Below, in pieces: positions 12,424-25,115 of a stretch of 64,000 nucleotides of DNA (the first letter of the stretch is position 1; each line of letters opens with the position of its first letter). Position numbers and translations under genes: made by a program. Source of the DNA: Straminergon stramineum (taxonomy: Eukaryota > Streptophyta > Bryopsida > Hypnales > Calliergonaceae). The stretch covers positions 21,471,968-21,535,967 of the forward strand of contig OY987263.1 of NCBI GenBank assembly GCA_963920665.1, in the 5' to 3' direction. The notes below the pieces were generated by a model, which was given only the letters and a program-made list of their open reading frames with translations, was not told the origin of the DNA and ran no database searches.

Positions 12424-13841
12424 GGAGGTCGGGCAAAGCAATTCCAATTCAGCAAAACTTGAAAATTGTTTTCCAATTCCAACACATGGAAGTCCGGAAG
12501 ATCATTCTACCTGCAGTGAGAGTTATCCACCTGTGGTCGGCTCTGATAAGTCGGGAGGCATGCTGCCAAGTCAGCCATTTCCTTCCGCGTCTTCGCGCTG
12601 CGTGGCACCACGAGACCTCCCTCCTCCTTCTTCCCTGGGGCCTTTCAGCCCACCTCGTCGAAGAAGCTGCAACAGCTCCTCCTCCGTCGAGTGCTCATCA
12701 CGGCCATTGAAACTCGAGAGCTGGGAATCCTCGCATCCGGGAGCGCAACCTCTGCGAAATTATATCGTCCATTTCAGTGCCCGGCACGCGTTTTCTCTGG
12801 ACCTATTTGGATCGCTGAACGATGCATCAGTAGTCATTCAAGTCCTCACTCCATTGCGATCGGTAGGCATTTCGATCGGTGAGTTTTGTGTTGCGATATC
12901 CTTCGGTTTGGCGATGAGGTTTCCTCTTTCTTCGTCTTCGTCTTCTTTTTTCTGTGTTGAAGATCACAATGTAGGGAACTGATTTACAAATTCCAGGATA
13001 TTGGAAAAAATTGGCTCACGAGTGTAGAATCTTGGATTTTGGTGGTCGTGTTCTTAGGGTTGGTTAGTCTTTGCAGCATTCGCTGTGATGTGATTGCGGA
13101 AGGGAAAGAGGAAGTGACTGAGTTGTTAGTTTTTCATCCGATTTACATCCGAATTTCGTCAGATCCATCAGGTTCTGTGATTGAGTTTCTAGTTGCTTTG
13201 TTTTCTTGCTTTTCCTGTGTTGGAGATCGCAATGTCGGGAACTGATTTGGAAATTCCAGGATTTACGAGGGTAGAATCTTGGATTTTGATATCCGTGTTC
13301 TCAGGTTTGGTTAGTCTTTGCAGTATGGATGTGATGCAATTGCGGAAGGGAAAGAATATGTGACTGAATTCTTACCTTTTTTTATATCAGATTTACTGTT
13401 CATCATGAGTATGGATGGAAGATGGATTTTAAAGCTTCGGTGTGAGTTTGATATCATGTTTGTACACCTAAGCCTACACTGTAAACGTTGAGCGTATTTA
13501 CTTCTGTCAGAATGGTCAAATTTATTAAGACTCTTGTTTGCAACTCAGAGAGAATTCCTATGCAGAATTTGGATACGGTATATAAAAGCTGTTAGCTTCA
13601 AAGTTTTATTGGTAGATTACCTGAATCCGATATTAATTCATATACCTAGGTGGAGGACATCGTCATATCAATGTGTACCCATTGTCCGAGATTCCAGGTT
13701 GTTGGTTTTGGGTGTACACACTTGGGAGCTGCTTGGGAGGTTACAGTAGTTTATTACTCTTGTTTTTGAGATCTTGTTTGGAATGGGTGTGAATATCTAA
13801 AGTCTATGACATGCTATTTCTTTTCATTCTTTTCTTTCCAG
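12424..13841 (+). other. 5' leader and leader intron of the pectate lyase-like gene
   Basis: A GC-rich, Ser/Pro-coding stretch (12424-12878) ends at a good donor, GATCG/GTGAGT (12878/12879). A pyrimidine-rich acceptor, TTTCTTTCCAG, ends at 13841. This suggests a non-coding first exon and a leader intron of about 960 bp. The open frame in the leader (to 12982) runs through the donor and matches nothing known, so I treat it as leader rather than protein. Confidence 0.45.
12953..13375 (+). repeat. Imperfect tandem duplication in the leader intron
   Basis: The segment starting TGTTGAAGATCACAATGTAGGG (12953) recurs as TGTTGGAGATCGCAATGTCGGG (13218). Both continue through GTAGAATCTTGGATTTT, GGTTAGTCTTTGCAG and ATTGCGGAAGGGAAAGA. 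The unit is about 265 bp; the second copy is slightly shorter. Confidence 0.75.
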
Positions 13842-13897
13842 GGCTATCCAAGCATGGGAATTTATTGACATTCGAAAGGACACAGGTGTAAGCACGG

Positions 13898-16680
13898 ATG
13901 TGTTGGTTGTGTGGGCTGGGACGCCGTGGGTCGCAGCCCCTGTTCCCTACTCCTCCGCTGCAACCGCAGCAAGGCGGAGTTGAGACCATGGCTGTGCCGG
14001 GGCCATACGCGGGGGTGGACACCTACCTTCGCGGATTAGCTGGTGCTGCTGAAGGTTTTGGCCATAGCTCGATTGGAGGTCTGAATGGAAGAATCTACCA
14101 CGTCACTTCCTTGGCCGGTGGGTGTACCTTCTTTGTGATTTTGAAAAATTGTCAGTATTTCATCTTTTGCCATTGTGCGAGGAGCTACGCATGGAGAATT
14201 TATGCCTGTAACATTTGTATCTTTCTAATTTGAAAGGGTGCAGGAAATTATTTTTCACTCATGTTGTATCCCTAAGAAAGTATAATGTACTTACTCTCGA
14301 TTGGGTCTTTATTCTTGACTAAACTATGTAGTTTGCATCACAGAATGCCTTCTATATTAGGAAAAACAGTTTTCAACATGTGTTTCTTCCTCGTATTGCC
14401 CAAGAATCCCTCAATGAATCTCTCCATACGTAGTTTCAAGATTGTCTTAATCTACAGTGTTTTGTACTCAAAAAACTTATTACTGGATTCCCGTGGGGAC
14501 ACAGCCAATAAACATAATACCCTGAGTAGGGTTTTGGACTGTGCTTGACTTATACTTGCTCAGTTTCTGATCTCGTTGAGAGGGTACATGAGATGTGGAA
14601 TACATTCCTATTTAAGATTTTGTTGTAAAACTCTTATTAATATTTATCACTATGGTTTGAATATGTTTTTATTTTAACATTCGGTCACACACCATAGCAT
14701 GTTTGACTGACTCTGACCCATATTCTTCTCATTCTGGTGGACCAAGCTTGATGTGGTGTTGGGAATCGTCGTTGAGTTGCAGATGATGGGCCGGGCACAT
14801 TACGCGAAGGATGCCGGAAGAATGAGCCGCTTTGGATTGTATTCGAGGTGTCTGGCACCATAACGCTTTCGTCGTACTGCCGGGTTCACTCGTACAAGAC
14901 GATTGACGGCCGAGGTCAGTGCATAAGGATCACAGGCAAGGGTCTACAGCTGAAGCAATGCCAGCATGTCATCATCTGCAACCTGATTTTGGACGGCGGC
15001 CGGGGTCACGATGTTGATGGCATACAAATGAAGCCCGATGTGAAGCACGTCTGGGTGGACCGATGCTCCATCTCAGATTTTGACGATGGCTGTATCGATA
15101 TCACTCGTGCATCTACCGAAATCACCGTTTCAAGGTAAACGAGAACTAGCTTATTTTTTTAAATGCTTGAGGTTTTCCAATGTAAAGAGAGTGGATCTTC
15201 TCTGCACTTACTCATCCTTGGAATGGGATGGATTTATATTTAACTACAATTATGATTAACTCTTTGAGTTTTAGTTTATTCATATGTAGTCCAGAAAAAT
15301 ACATGCAAAGATGCTTTGGAATCCTTTTTCAATTGCCAACAAGTTAAGGTAGTCTAATTATAGGAGCCTTGCTCAAATGCTTATTTGGAAACTTTGGGGA
15401 GTACATACCTTACTTCATGAGAACTGACTCGTATGGATCAAGAGAATCAGGGCAATGGTGTCATGAATATTTTTCCCTGCTTTTCTCTCCCTTGTCAGGG
15501 CCATGATCGATTCCTGTCAGAAATTCATCGCGGGTAGCGATGTCGTTTTCGTTTCTGATAAAATTGATCATAGTCCAATAATGAACCATGCAATTACAGA
15601 TGCCATTTCAGTAAGCACAACAAGACTATGCTGATTGGGGCCGATCCAACCCACGTGGGTGACCGCTGCATTCGGGTTACAATCCACCACTGTTTCTTTG
15701 ATGGAACAAAACAACGACATCCACGACTGCGCTTCGGGAAAGTCCACCTCTACAACAACTACACACGAGGGTGGACAGTTTATGCCATTTGTGCCAGTGT
15801 GGAGGCTCAGGTAAACGTTCTGCACTTCACCTTGCAGCTTGATGGGAAGTCGTAGATCGATGCGTTGCAGTCCTTTCTTGTGATGTAACTGCAGAATTTG
15901 TGGATTGTGCAGTGTTTGTGCATTCTTGATTTTCTTGGAGTCGTAACTACAAGAGAAGCTGATTTACGTGGCAGATGATTTCAATTTCCATACATGCGGG
16001 TCAAAGTTCAAAAAGAATTTTAATATTTATCATCATCATCAAATGTCTTCTTGAAGAGCTTCCTTTCTGTAGCGAGATTTCACTCTTGGATTTGTCTCTA
16101 TGCAGATTTTGTCTCAGGGTTGTATTTATGAGGCTGGCAGCAAGCTCAAAGCTTTTGAATATTACACTGAAAAGGTGATTGCAACTCCCACTTTCCCTTT
16201 ATAGTAAAACCTTCCGGACTGGGGATTTCATTGTTCAGTGAATGCCGTAGTTATATTAGCATGCACGGCCTCCTTCCATACAGAAAATTTTACTGAATAC
16301 CAATAAGATCAGGAGTATGTTTGAGAGACCTTTCCTTTTATTGAAAACGGATACGGGAAAACCTCTTATGGGTGACTGTCCATAACGAACTTCCATTCAA
16401 GCCATAATTGTATAACTGCGTTTTTTCATTCTTGCAATTTCAGGCTGGCGACAAAGCTCATGAAGCATCGGGCAGTATCCGGTCGGAAGGGGATGTGCTT
16501 TTGAAGGGTGCCCAGGGGCACCAACAGCATCCAGAGCAAGTGTTTCGAGCTGAGAGCTTCTATCCCACTTGGAGCCTTGAGCGCGCCGACGATGCTCTGA
16601 AAAAGAAAGTTTCCGCTATTGCAGGGTGGCAGAACATTCCTAGACCCCCTGATTTGGCACCAGGCCAAGCAAGTTCTTGA
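13898..16680 (+). CDS. Pectate lyase-like protein (PL1 family, five exons, 362 aa)
   Basis: Polysaccharide lyase family 1. These enzymes cleave alpha-1,4-polygalacturonate by beta-elimination using Ca2+, to remodel pectin. Exons are 13898-14117, 14783-15134, 15600-15810, 16106-16174 and 16444-16680; all join in phase and the stop is TGA. The conserved core is complete: DGRGQ (115-119), GGRGHDVDGIQ with acidic metal ligands (145-155), WVDRCS and DDGCIDIT (164-181), and the catalytic-Arg region RHPRLRFG (230-237). The order and exon set match the short plant PLL group without the large N-terminal domain, such as Arabidopsis At3g55140 (recalled, not searched). I see no signal peptide at the N-terminus, which begins MCWLCGLG, so secretion is uncertain. 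A second in-frame Met at residue 31 (MAVPGPY) is an alternative start. The calls on family and exons are strong; enzymatic activity is inferred. Confidence 0.92.
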
Positions 16681-17380
16681 GACATCAAGCTCTTGAAAGG
16701 AGCTGTGAACACCTTGGGCTCAATTGGTAATTCAAGGATGAATCAAGGTATCCAAGATACTCTGATTCTGTGACATCTTGTTTCTTTGGCATAAGTCCTC
16801 TCACATCTTGAGTTCAAAGTGAAATCATTGTTACCCAAGCCAACTGCAGTTACTGTGATTGACAGTGAAAGGGTGAGTGGTCAACATTGCTCTAGAATGT
16901 TACATAGTTCATAAAATTGAAGGGTGTTTCCTTGGCATCAGATTGAGCCCAACTACCATAAATAGAGTGTTTATGTACAGGTTTATTTAGAATAACTTTC
17001 ATGCATGAATTCTTTTTGTGCAATACAGATCAGGGGCAAAGATATTGAGATTGTCCTTTGTCAGCTACGTGCCTGCTGTACTAGAAGAATAGATGCTTGT
17101 AGATTGTGCATTTTGATCTCTATCCTCGTGCCGTTTGGTACCAGATTTTTCTAGCTTCCGTTCTAGAGCAGGAAAACGATTTGTGATCGTTCAACTAATC
17201 TACGCACTAGAATTTGTCCTTCGGTTGCAGTAGTCAGTAATACTGTCAATTACAGTACACTACATGTATTTTGAAACATGGTCCTGGCAGTAAAACTTCT
17301 TTTGAGCTCTCAATCATCAGTCTTCCATTTCTCTTGCACATCTGATGTGACTCTGAACAATTTGCAAACCTGTCTCTCAT

Positions 17381-17737
17381 TTGCACAGGTCTCTCTTGTG
17401 TACCTTTGATTCACATTTGGATCAAGCCCTCGAAGGCTTAGTCAATGTGCTTGCTTTATGGGGGGACAATGATCTGAACACTTTACGTGTTATGGCAGAA
17501 ACCATGTCAGAGACTGTACTAATTTATTTTCCAGTGGAACATTATTTGGTGCAGCGCGAGTACAGGACAGTTGATACTCAACTGTTGAAGGCCAACCTTG
17601 AAATTCCAGTAACTACAAATCCTACACCCTTCTTCATTCTACCTTGTCTTAGTTTATTCTATCTTATGCCTAAGTGTTACAATAATGGACATGAGAGGTT
17701 GCACTTAAGCTTACGTGGTTCCTATGCAACATCCTAA
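17381..17737 (+). other. Unresolved exon-like open frame
   Basis: The frame follows a possible acceptor (gcacag) and encodes a segment with LDQALEGLVNVLALWGDND and a region with YLVQREYRTVDTQLLKANLE, ending near CCA/GTAACT. Amino acid composition looks coding but I recognise no domain. It lies 700 bp past the pectate lyase-like stop and could be part of a separate gene, a decayed gene or a long 3' transcript. Confidence 0.3.
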
Positions 17738-17882
17738 AAATATTTAGATAACAAGGTTTTAAGTTACGGTACGTCTTATGAGGAGAATTGGGCACTTGTT
17801 ATCTCAACTGTGCCATACGGTGTCATAAATGAAATGAAATATTTTAACCTTGTTAAATTCTTTTATCTTATCCCTGTTAGCA

Positions 17883-18006
17883 GTCGCTCATGATGTGCAA
17901 TCACGAGTGGCTCTAAGATCTTCGCAACATGGTGAAGAGCGTAGACCTGGTCCTCGACAGAGTCTGAGAGAAGACTACGTCGAGACGTTGAGACAGACTG
18001 CTGACC
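17883..18006 (+). other. Unresolved exon-like segment
   Basis: Between an acceptor (ctgttag/cag) and a canonical donor (GACCA/GTAAGT at 18007) there is an open frame of about 40 residues, Arg/Gln-rich, with RQSLREDYVETLRQTADQ. It cannot be joined in phase to the 17381 frame with the sites I can see. Function is unknown. Confidence 0.3.
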
Positions 18007-18007
18007 A

Positions 18008-21000
18008 GTAAGTGGTCAAATATGTACCTCAGTGAAGGACAATGTTGTTGTTCGTCCTCAAAACTGCTGAAACTCTTGTTTTCTTTCTTTCAAGAGGAAC
18101 TATTTGTCAGTACAGCAAGCTTTTGGAGACTAGTTCCCCACTTTGCTTGATTTCCAAGCACACTCCCCAAACTGCTGCAAGTTTGCAACCATATCTTTGC
18201 AAGTTTGCAACCTGATGATAGCATTGTCATCAACTATCAATGCATATTTGAGTTCTTTGTCGTTGTGAGTGACAATGCACTCAAATTGATCTTGTCCAAT
18301 ACTCACTACGTCCCAAAATGATCTTCGAGTTCCTCGTGTTTTTTTCTTGTCCCAAAATGATCTTTCAGTTGCACATAGTGATGTGGGAGGAAGGGGGGTA
18401 GTTTTGAGAGCAATTGCAATGGGAATGAATGAATGAAGTAAGCAGAGATTTAAGTTCAAAAAAAATCATTTGGGAATTAGAGGGAATATTATTTTTTCCA
18501 AAAGTGGGGTTGAATTTTAGGAATCATATATGTTCATAAATGTTCAACTCAAGATTCAAAAGATATTAGATAATGCACACTTATCTATATCCATATATAC
18601 TCAAAATCTTCATTCTATATCCACATATCTATATCTATATTTGTGTGTATCCTTATGTACTTAAATTTTAAGTTGGGAGGGGAGATATTTTTGTTATATT
18701 GGGTGGCTTCCCTTTTTGAGATTGAATGGCAATCATTTTTTTAGTATTAGTAGAGACTTGGAGAGAAATATCTTAATCAATAGATGGAGATTTTACTGTT
18801 TTCTTTTGATCAATCATTTTAGACATTGCCCAAGAGGGTTCAAATGGAGTCATTTAGAAGGGGTGTTTTGGAAAAGTCGAGGATGGTAACTAGAGAGTTG
18901 GGTAGATGTCTTATGCTAATAATACAAGGGACACAAATGCCTTGAGGCTCCCAAGTATCAGGGCTTGTAGGGGGTGGTCCAATTTCCCCCTTTGGACATA
19001 GGCACTAAAGCAAACATTACCCCAACCTAGCCATGTCATCTAGTCTTCTTTGTTTATTCGTTGCAAGCTATAGCTTTTTGTTTCTTATAGAAATGGAGTA
19101 GCACATAGGTAAGTTAGCGATGTTGCCTTTTCAAATACCTCTATTGTAAGAATATAATTCAGATTAGGCAAAATTCTTTATCAATTGAATTAGTGAAGAT
19201 CATAACATGTGTTGGTCAAAAACTAAAAACTAAAATTGACCAAAAAAAATTCCCCTTATGAACTCCTCAACTATGCTATAAATCATGAGGCTCAATTTAG
19301 GGTTCTTGATCATTTAGTGAAGAAAATGAAGAAAATACTATTGTACCACTAGAAAACTAGCTTGTTAGTAAGGTCACTACACATTAGAATAATCCTATCC
19401 TCACTAAAGTCACTACACATTAGAGTAAGTTCATTACACCTGAATGCATATGAAGAAGCAATTCAACATTATTCCTATTTTTAAATTGCCTACTTCTTAG
19501 TTGGATCTTTTCGGAAGTCAATAGGATATTTTAGATTCTTTGCTTATGCATTTGTTGGACACCATATGATTACACTATGAAATTTTCAAATTGTTGAAAA
19601 TAGGTGTACCACAAAACAACCCAAGATTGTAATTGAATGTCAAAAGAATATTTTGGATTTTCTGCTTATGCATTTATTGAACACCAAATGGCTGAAAACA
19701 AGTACACTGAAAAACAACCCAAGACTCTCATCAACAAAAGAAGTAAATTTGTAGGCAAGAATTTGCAAGGCCTGCAGCTTTAGAAATGAAAAGGGTCACA
19801 ATTGGGTGCAATTACTCTTTACAGAAACACAGTCAAGTGAAACACAGTCAAGTGTTCAGCCATGTTTGATTCATGTGTGCGGAAACAAGATTCCGTGGAA
19901 CGGAGCAAAACTGCATGAAGGCAGAAGTTCATTATTGATTGCCCTCCATCAGAAAAGTTGGGCCAGATTATTTTGGTGCCATTTTGACACCAAAGGCCGC
20001 ATAAAGGTCATTCTGGCATCATTTTATCCATACTAGGTTAGTATGGAGGTTGGCACCAAATTAACTTAATTGCATTTCAATGCACCATTGTGGCACTATG
20101 TTCTCATGCCTTGAAGTTCCTGATGTCATTGCTGTAATGTCGATCTTCCTTTGTGACAAAATCCACTGTTAAGGGAGACAACCCATTTCCAACCACTTAA
20201 GCAGTTACACCTATATGGAGGGCAAGTTTTTTTTTTCCGGGGGGGGGGGGATTTTCTAATGTGCAGAAATAGAGTTAAGAAGGTTTTTATAATTTTCCAG
20301 ATTTTTATTTTGCAAAACATAATTACAATGAATTTCTTAGCTCAAGATTCCATTCCTCCCAATTTGGTCACATAGATCGTCATGTTTCCCACAAGGGTTG
20401 GTTGCAAAATCCACCCAAGAATTGAGAGTGTTGTAAAACAATCACAATGTGCTGCAACTACATGGAGAATTGTGCTATAATTAATCATTGTCATCTGGCC
20501 TCCTACGCTAAAAGAGAACAATCTATATTGCCTAAAGGGGGTGATGATTAGGAATGGGTTGCCTCCCTTACTAGCTTTTGACAAGAACGTCCACATCGCA
20601 AATCTCTTTCTTACAAACCCCACATGCTGGCATAGTAGGTGAAATGGAGCTCTAGAACCAAGTGAAACCAAACTGTGGATATTTGTCACCAAAGATAGAC
20701 AAGCCTATTACTACCTTGATTTGCAATTTCAATATCTTGGGGACAACTCCAAGAGAGGCACATTTTTTTTGGAGGTATGCGCTTGTTTCACGAATTAAAC
20801 CCAAATGGAATTATAATTTTCCAATTAAAATTGTAATTTCTGTGAATTTCTGAATTGGTTTGCCTTGAAATTATAAAATTGTCCGTAGAGTAGAGTCATA
20901 AATGTCCTATAAACAACCCGTACTGTCTTTCCATGTATCTAATGGCAGTCAATAACAAAGGATTGGCACACTACCATGTTGGCATTAATGCATTGTTTTT

Positions 21001-21170
21001 GTTGCAAATTGAATGGATTTGGATGAGTTTTTGTGGTGAAATTGGGCCTAAAGTAGGATTATGGAAATAGCTGGTAGTTGGTGGAAATGGATTAGTCTAC
21101 CTAAAATAGAATTCAAGAGAGGGCAAGCAAGAAATTTCTGGACTAGATAACAATTGCAAGCTTGGAGGCT
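18008..21170. other. Gene-poor AT-rich stretch
   Basis: No recognisable gene. A few short open frames (for example 18130-18459 on the minus strand, 20342-20692 on the minus strand) lack domains or splice support. A run of G interrupts a T run at 20228-20250. Confidence 0.4.
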
Positions 21171-21174
21171 TGAG

Positions 21175-21450
21175 ATGGTTACTAGACAAAAGGGGGCAAC
21201 CCCATAAACATTGCTTTTTGCTATTGTGCCTAGTTACTATTATTAGACTAGTCCAGTTTTCATATTTTCTTGGTGTCACGGGAAAGGAGGTTCCAATGCT
21301 TCAAAGAACACAACATTTGGATACCATATGTAAAAGTTGGGAAGGGTCATAGATTTTTTTGGTAGAGGTTTTAAAACCGTTTCTTCTACACATGTACATA
21401 TTAATTTTGGTGATATACACAAAGTGATAATGGCATTTTTTGGTTAGTCT
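21175..21450 (+). repeat. Dispersed repeat C, copy 1
   Basis: Matches 28442-28690 in the same orientation: TATTGTGC(C/T)TAGTTACTA, TTAGACTAGTC, GGAG(G/A)TTCCAA, CATTTGGATACC, and an AAGTGATGA end. Some degraded open frames run through both, for example around YTKVTKG at 28570. It could be a decayed mobile-element gene but I cannot name it. Confidence 0.6.
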
Positions 21451-21599
21451 TGCATTTGGAGACATCCACCTTAATCCTTGCCAATCACTTTTTTTGGTTG
21501 CATCACACTTGTTACTTGATGGTTCCAAAAAGCAAGGGTGGTTTAGTGTTATAAACTCCATCTTCAATCAACTCTATTCATTTTTGAGAGAGTTGTAGA

Positions 21600-24500
21600 T
21601 CTTTCAAATTTGATAATCGACCTTGATCAAGTTTGTAGGAGAAATTTATGTCTAGTAATTGACTTGTTGCTCCACTTTTCCTCAGATTATTTAGCACATA
21701 TCCTTAATCCCTATATGCTCACCTATCCATCCTATAGATTACAAAGGTTTTGAAAAATATGCTTCATCCAATTAATATTCTTTAAAGAAGTTTCATAGAT
21801 AATAGTGTAATACAAATAACCTTTAAATATGAAAACTCTATACAAAACTCTAAACTCTAAACAAAATTTAGAAGAAGGCAATTTGTGTCAAGTGAATCCT
21901 TCTTGCAACTACTTTTCCTACTTTGGTCTAGACTATTGAACCTTGTCACTTTTTTATGCAATTTTCCAAGATATAAATGTGGGATTTGGTCAATTTATGG
22001 AAAATAGATCATTACACTAAACTTCTAATATAATCCACTAGTACTAAATGGATATTTCTAATATATAAATGAAAAGACAAAAGAATGTTGTGCATGATTC
22101 CATAATATAGTTTTCATGGAAAATTTATTATTATTCACTATGATCTTATAAAATTGATTTTGCTATCTTTTGTTCAAGTACAAGTAGCAAATACGTTGTC
22201 CCCTTGAATTAGGAATGTCTAAGAGTGTTTATTACTTCATTCGAGAGCTTGCATCAAATGATATATTCTCTCAAATGTATATAATTAGTGAAGACTTTAA
22301 TTTAAAAATTTAAGGCATTGGATGAAAACTTCGTCCTTTGCCATGTCTATTCATTGTCCAAATTTGTATAAAGGTTCTTTTAGGAGTTTAATTTTGGTTA
22401 TGAACAAGCTTGGTCCTCAAAGGTGCATGTGTTGACATCTTTCAACCTTCATATCTCTTATTCTTTAACTAATGCTTGATTTGATTGAAGAGTTGAGTTT
22501 GCAAGGAGCATATGGTCTATGAGCATAGAATTCATGGCATTAAATTATCAATAATGTTGTATCCAATGGTCAAGGTCAACCAAATTAATTTCTAAAAATA
22601 GGTGCTAAAATTTTTGGGATATTATTATTTTTAAAATTATACGTGAAAAAATGAATAATTTCATTTTAAGGCATTGGTTGAATTAAACTTGCCAACTTCA
22701 ATTAATTTTTTAGGTATTGAATGTTGCACATGACCATTAAATATGGTACTTATTTCTGAAAGGTGAAGAAAGACATACAAAAATGTAATAAGGTGTTAAG
22801 TGATTTTCATCTTCTTACATATATTTCATGTTGCATAACTCTAACATTTGATTTAATTATAAACTTAAGTTGTTAGGGCACAACTACTTCTCAAGAGCAT
22901 AACTATTTCATTAAATCTTCAAGTATATACTTTTGGTACATGAAAGCAAAAACACAACATGATCCTTAGAATAAACCTAGATGATTATGTCCAATAATAG
23001 AAATCAAGGACATGGTTATTAAAAACAATTGTCAAATTTAAATCTCACATCCTGCTAGTACCAAATTTTTTTTTAAATCACGTTCTTCCTTGTCATTACC
23101 TATTCTATGAAACCATTGCAACAATGTTAAATTTATAACCTCATTGGAATGAATACACAATGAATGATATGGATATTTGATGTGCTACCATATAGACATC
23201 ATTTAAACCCTTAGTGCTATGATGTCCAAAAATTGAATGATGAATAGTGAGTTTCAGGGACTTTTTTACCACATAACTTCTCATTCATTTGAACCAATAT
23301 TTTATCCCAAAACACTTTTTGTATGATGAATTTGATGAAAATTGAGATAAATAACATATGTTTATAAAGATGTAAGCAAAAATATGCAAATTTTCAAGAA
23401 ATGATTTAGGCAGTAAGGGGTTAATGTGACATCAAGTCAATCAATCATTGGAATCATTACTACAATCAAATATATTTTTTATGGGCAAATTTTTGCCAAA
23501 ATCTTGCCTCATTTCCAAGTTGGCCATCTTTATACTAGGAAAAAAAGAAAAATGAGAATTCATAAAATCAAAAGAAATATCTCAAAAAAATTCAATGTCT
23601 GCCAAATTTTAGATGAAGTTTAATAAATTTTGATAATTTCATGGATGGAAGCATATACTTGATGCATGGATGAGCAAAAATAGATGATTTTCTTGCCCAC
23701 CCACATAACAAAGTATATGTTGCACTACAAAGTGATAAAAACAATCACTATTGGTAGCTACTACAAAATTAGAAAAAGAATACTATTGTAATAGGGCCAA
23801 AGTTCAAATTACAATAAAAAAATTCAATTTTAGGAATTTTTAAAATTTTGAATTAGAGTAAAAATTAGATTTGGTAAACTTGAATTAATTAATTGAGATC
23901 AAATTCAAAAAAAGATAATTTTAATGGCTTGAATTTACTCAATTTAGATCCAAATAAAAGAGCAAAAATTGCTAAAATATACTAAACCTAGTCCATGGAT
24001 TTAACATTTCTCATGTAGGGAAGTAAAAAATATCTCAAGCAGAGAATATACAACATCTTTCATTGAAATTGGGTTTAAAAAACTTCATAACAAAACTTTT
24101 GAAGGAAAATATTTTTTCTCCATCCTTGTCACTTTCTTGAAATCATCCAAAAGACACAAAACTTTCTCTCATACATTTCAAGGTTGATAAACTAGTGAAT
24201 GGACATCAATTTTGTCCTTTCTTGTAAAGAATACAAAGTCAAAACTTCTTCAAAGTCAATATGTATATGCCAACAAAGTTAAATATAAAGGAATGAATAT
24301 AGGTTATCCTAACTAGTCTATTTGAAAGAATAACAATTTATTTCTTATAGATAATAGTCACTATTTTATATCATCATTAACTAATATTAGGGCCCCTTTT
24401 TGCTTCCCCCCAAAGTAGGAGCCCTCCTATGTTGCAACTTCCTAGTGTAGTGAGGTTGACAAGTACATAAGCCAATGAATTAGTTGACCAATGACACTTA

Positions 24501-24660
24501 CAAGCACTTGAGTGAATGAATTAATCGACCAATGATAATAAAAGCATGAAAAGCCAATGAATCAACCAACCAATGACATTGGACAAATTAAATTAAACTC
24601 ACCTTCAAGGATCTTGGGAAGGATTATTCCAATCTTTTTGGAACCCAAGGGAAAAGCATA
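21600..24660. other. Gene-free AT-rich stretch
   Basis: No open frame longer than about 65 codons, no splice-linked coding and no obvious terminal repeats. Confidence 0.4.
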
Positions 24661-24668
24661 GGGGCTCA

Positions 24669-24747
24669 TTAAACCCTAAAGGACTACAAGGTCACTAGGT
24701 GACTTTTGCAATACAATTTTTTGCATGCTTGGTCCTTAAAGGATTAA
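24669..24747 (+). mobile_element. Short TTAA-flanked element related to family A
   Basis: The left end is TTAAACCCTAAAGGAC; the right end is GGTCCTTAAAGGATTAA, an inverted match. Only about 79 bp long, so it is a deletion derivative of the family A type or a coincidental pair of termini. Confidence 0.35.
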
Positions 24748-24894
24748 AAATGTTATGTTAGGTGCACATGATCTAATTAATACAATTATCTTATAAACTA
24801 TCTTATAGACTTGTTATTTACACTAGATTTAGCTAGAGTTATTCTTGATCATGAATATCCCACCATGTGTTGTAACATCAACAATGCTAGTATA

Positions 24895-25115
24895 AGAGCC
24901 CATGAATGCGAGCTTGTGAGCATTGAACCTACATTATAGGTACCTATAATATAGATACTACACACTATAGAAGGTGTATATATCATAAACACCTATAATG
25001 TGGATATTTGTAACATATACACTCTATAATCATAGATGGTTTCTATGGTATATACACCTATAATATAGGTGTGTAGTATTATAGGCTCATGAGCTCACAC
25101 TTCTAAGCTCACATA
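24895..25115. mobile_element. Foldback (MITE-like) element
   Basis: The left part (GAGCTTGTGAGC, ACCTATAATATAG, ACTACACACTATAG) pairs imperfectly with the right part (CTATAATATAGGTGTGTAGTATTATAGGCTCATGAGCTCAC). It gives a hairpin of about 220 bp built of CACCTATAATATAGG-type words. No clean target duplication is seen. Confidence 0.45.

Noticed and set aside
12308..12982. 224-codon open frame before the pectate lyase-like gene
   Set aside because: It crosses a strong donor (12879), is Ser/Pro-rich low complexity and has no domain. It fits a GC-rich leader better than a protein.
17030..17110. Short peptide resembling the UBA end of nascent polypeptide-associated complex alpha (GKDIEIVLCQ)
   Set aside because: Only about ten residues match and the rest of the domain is absent.
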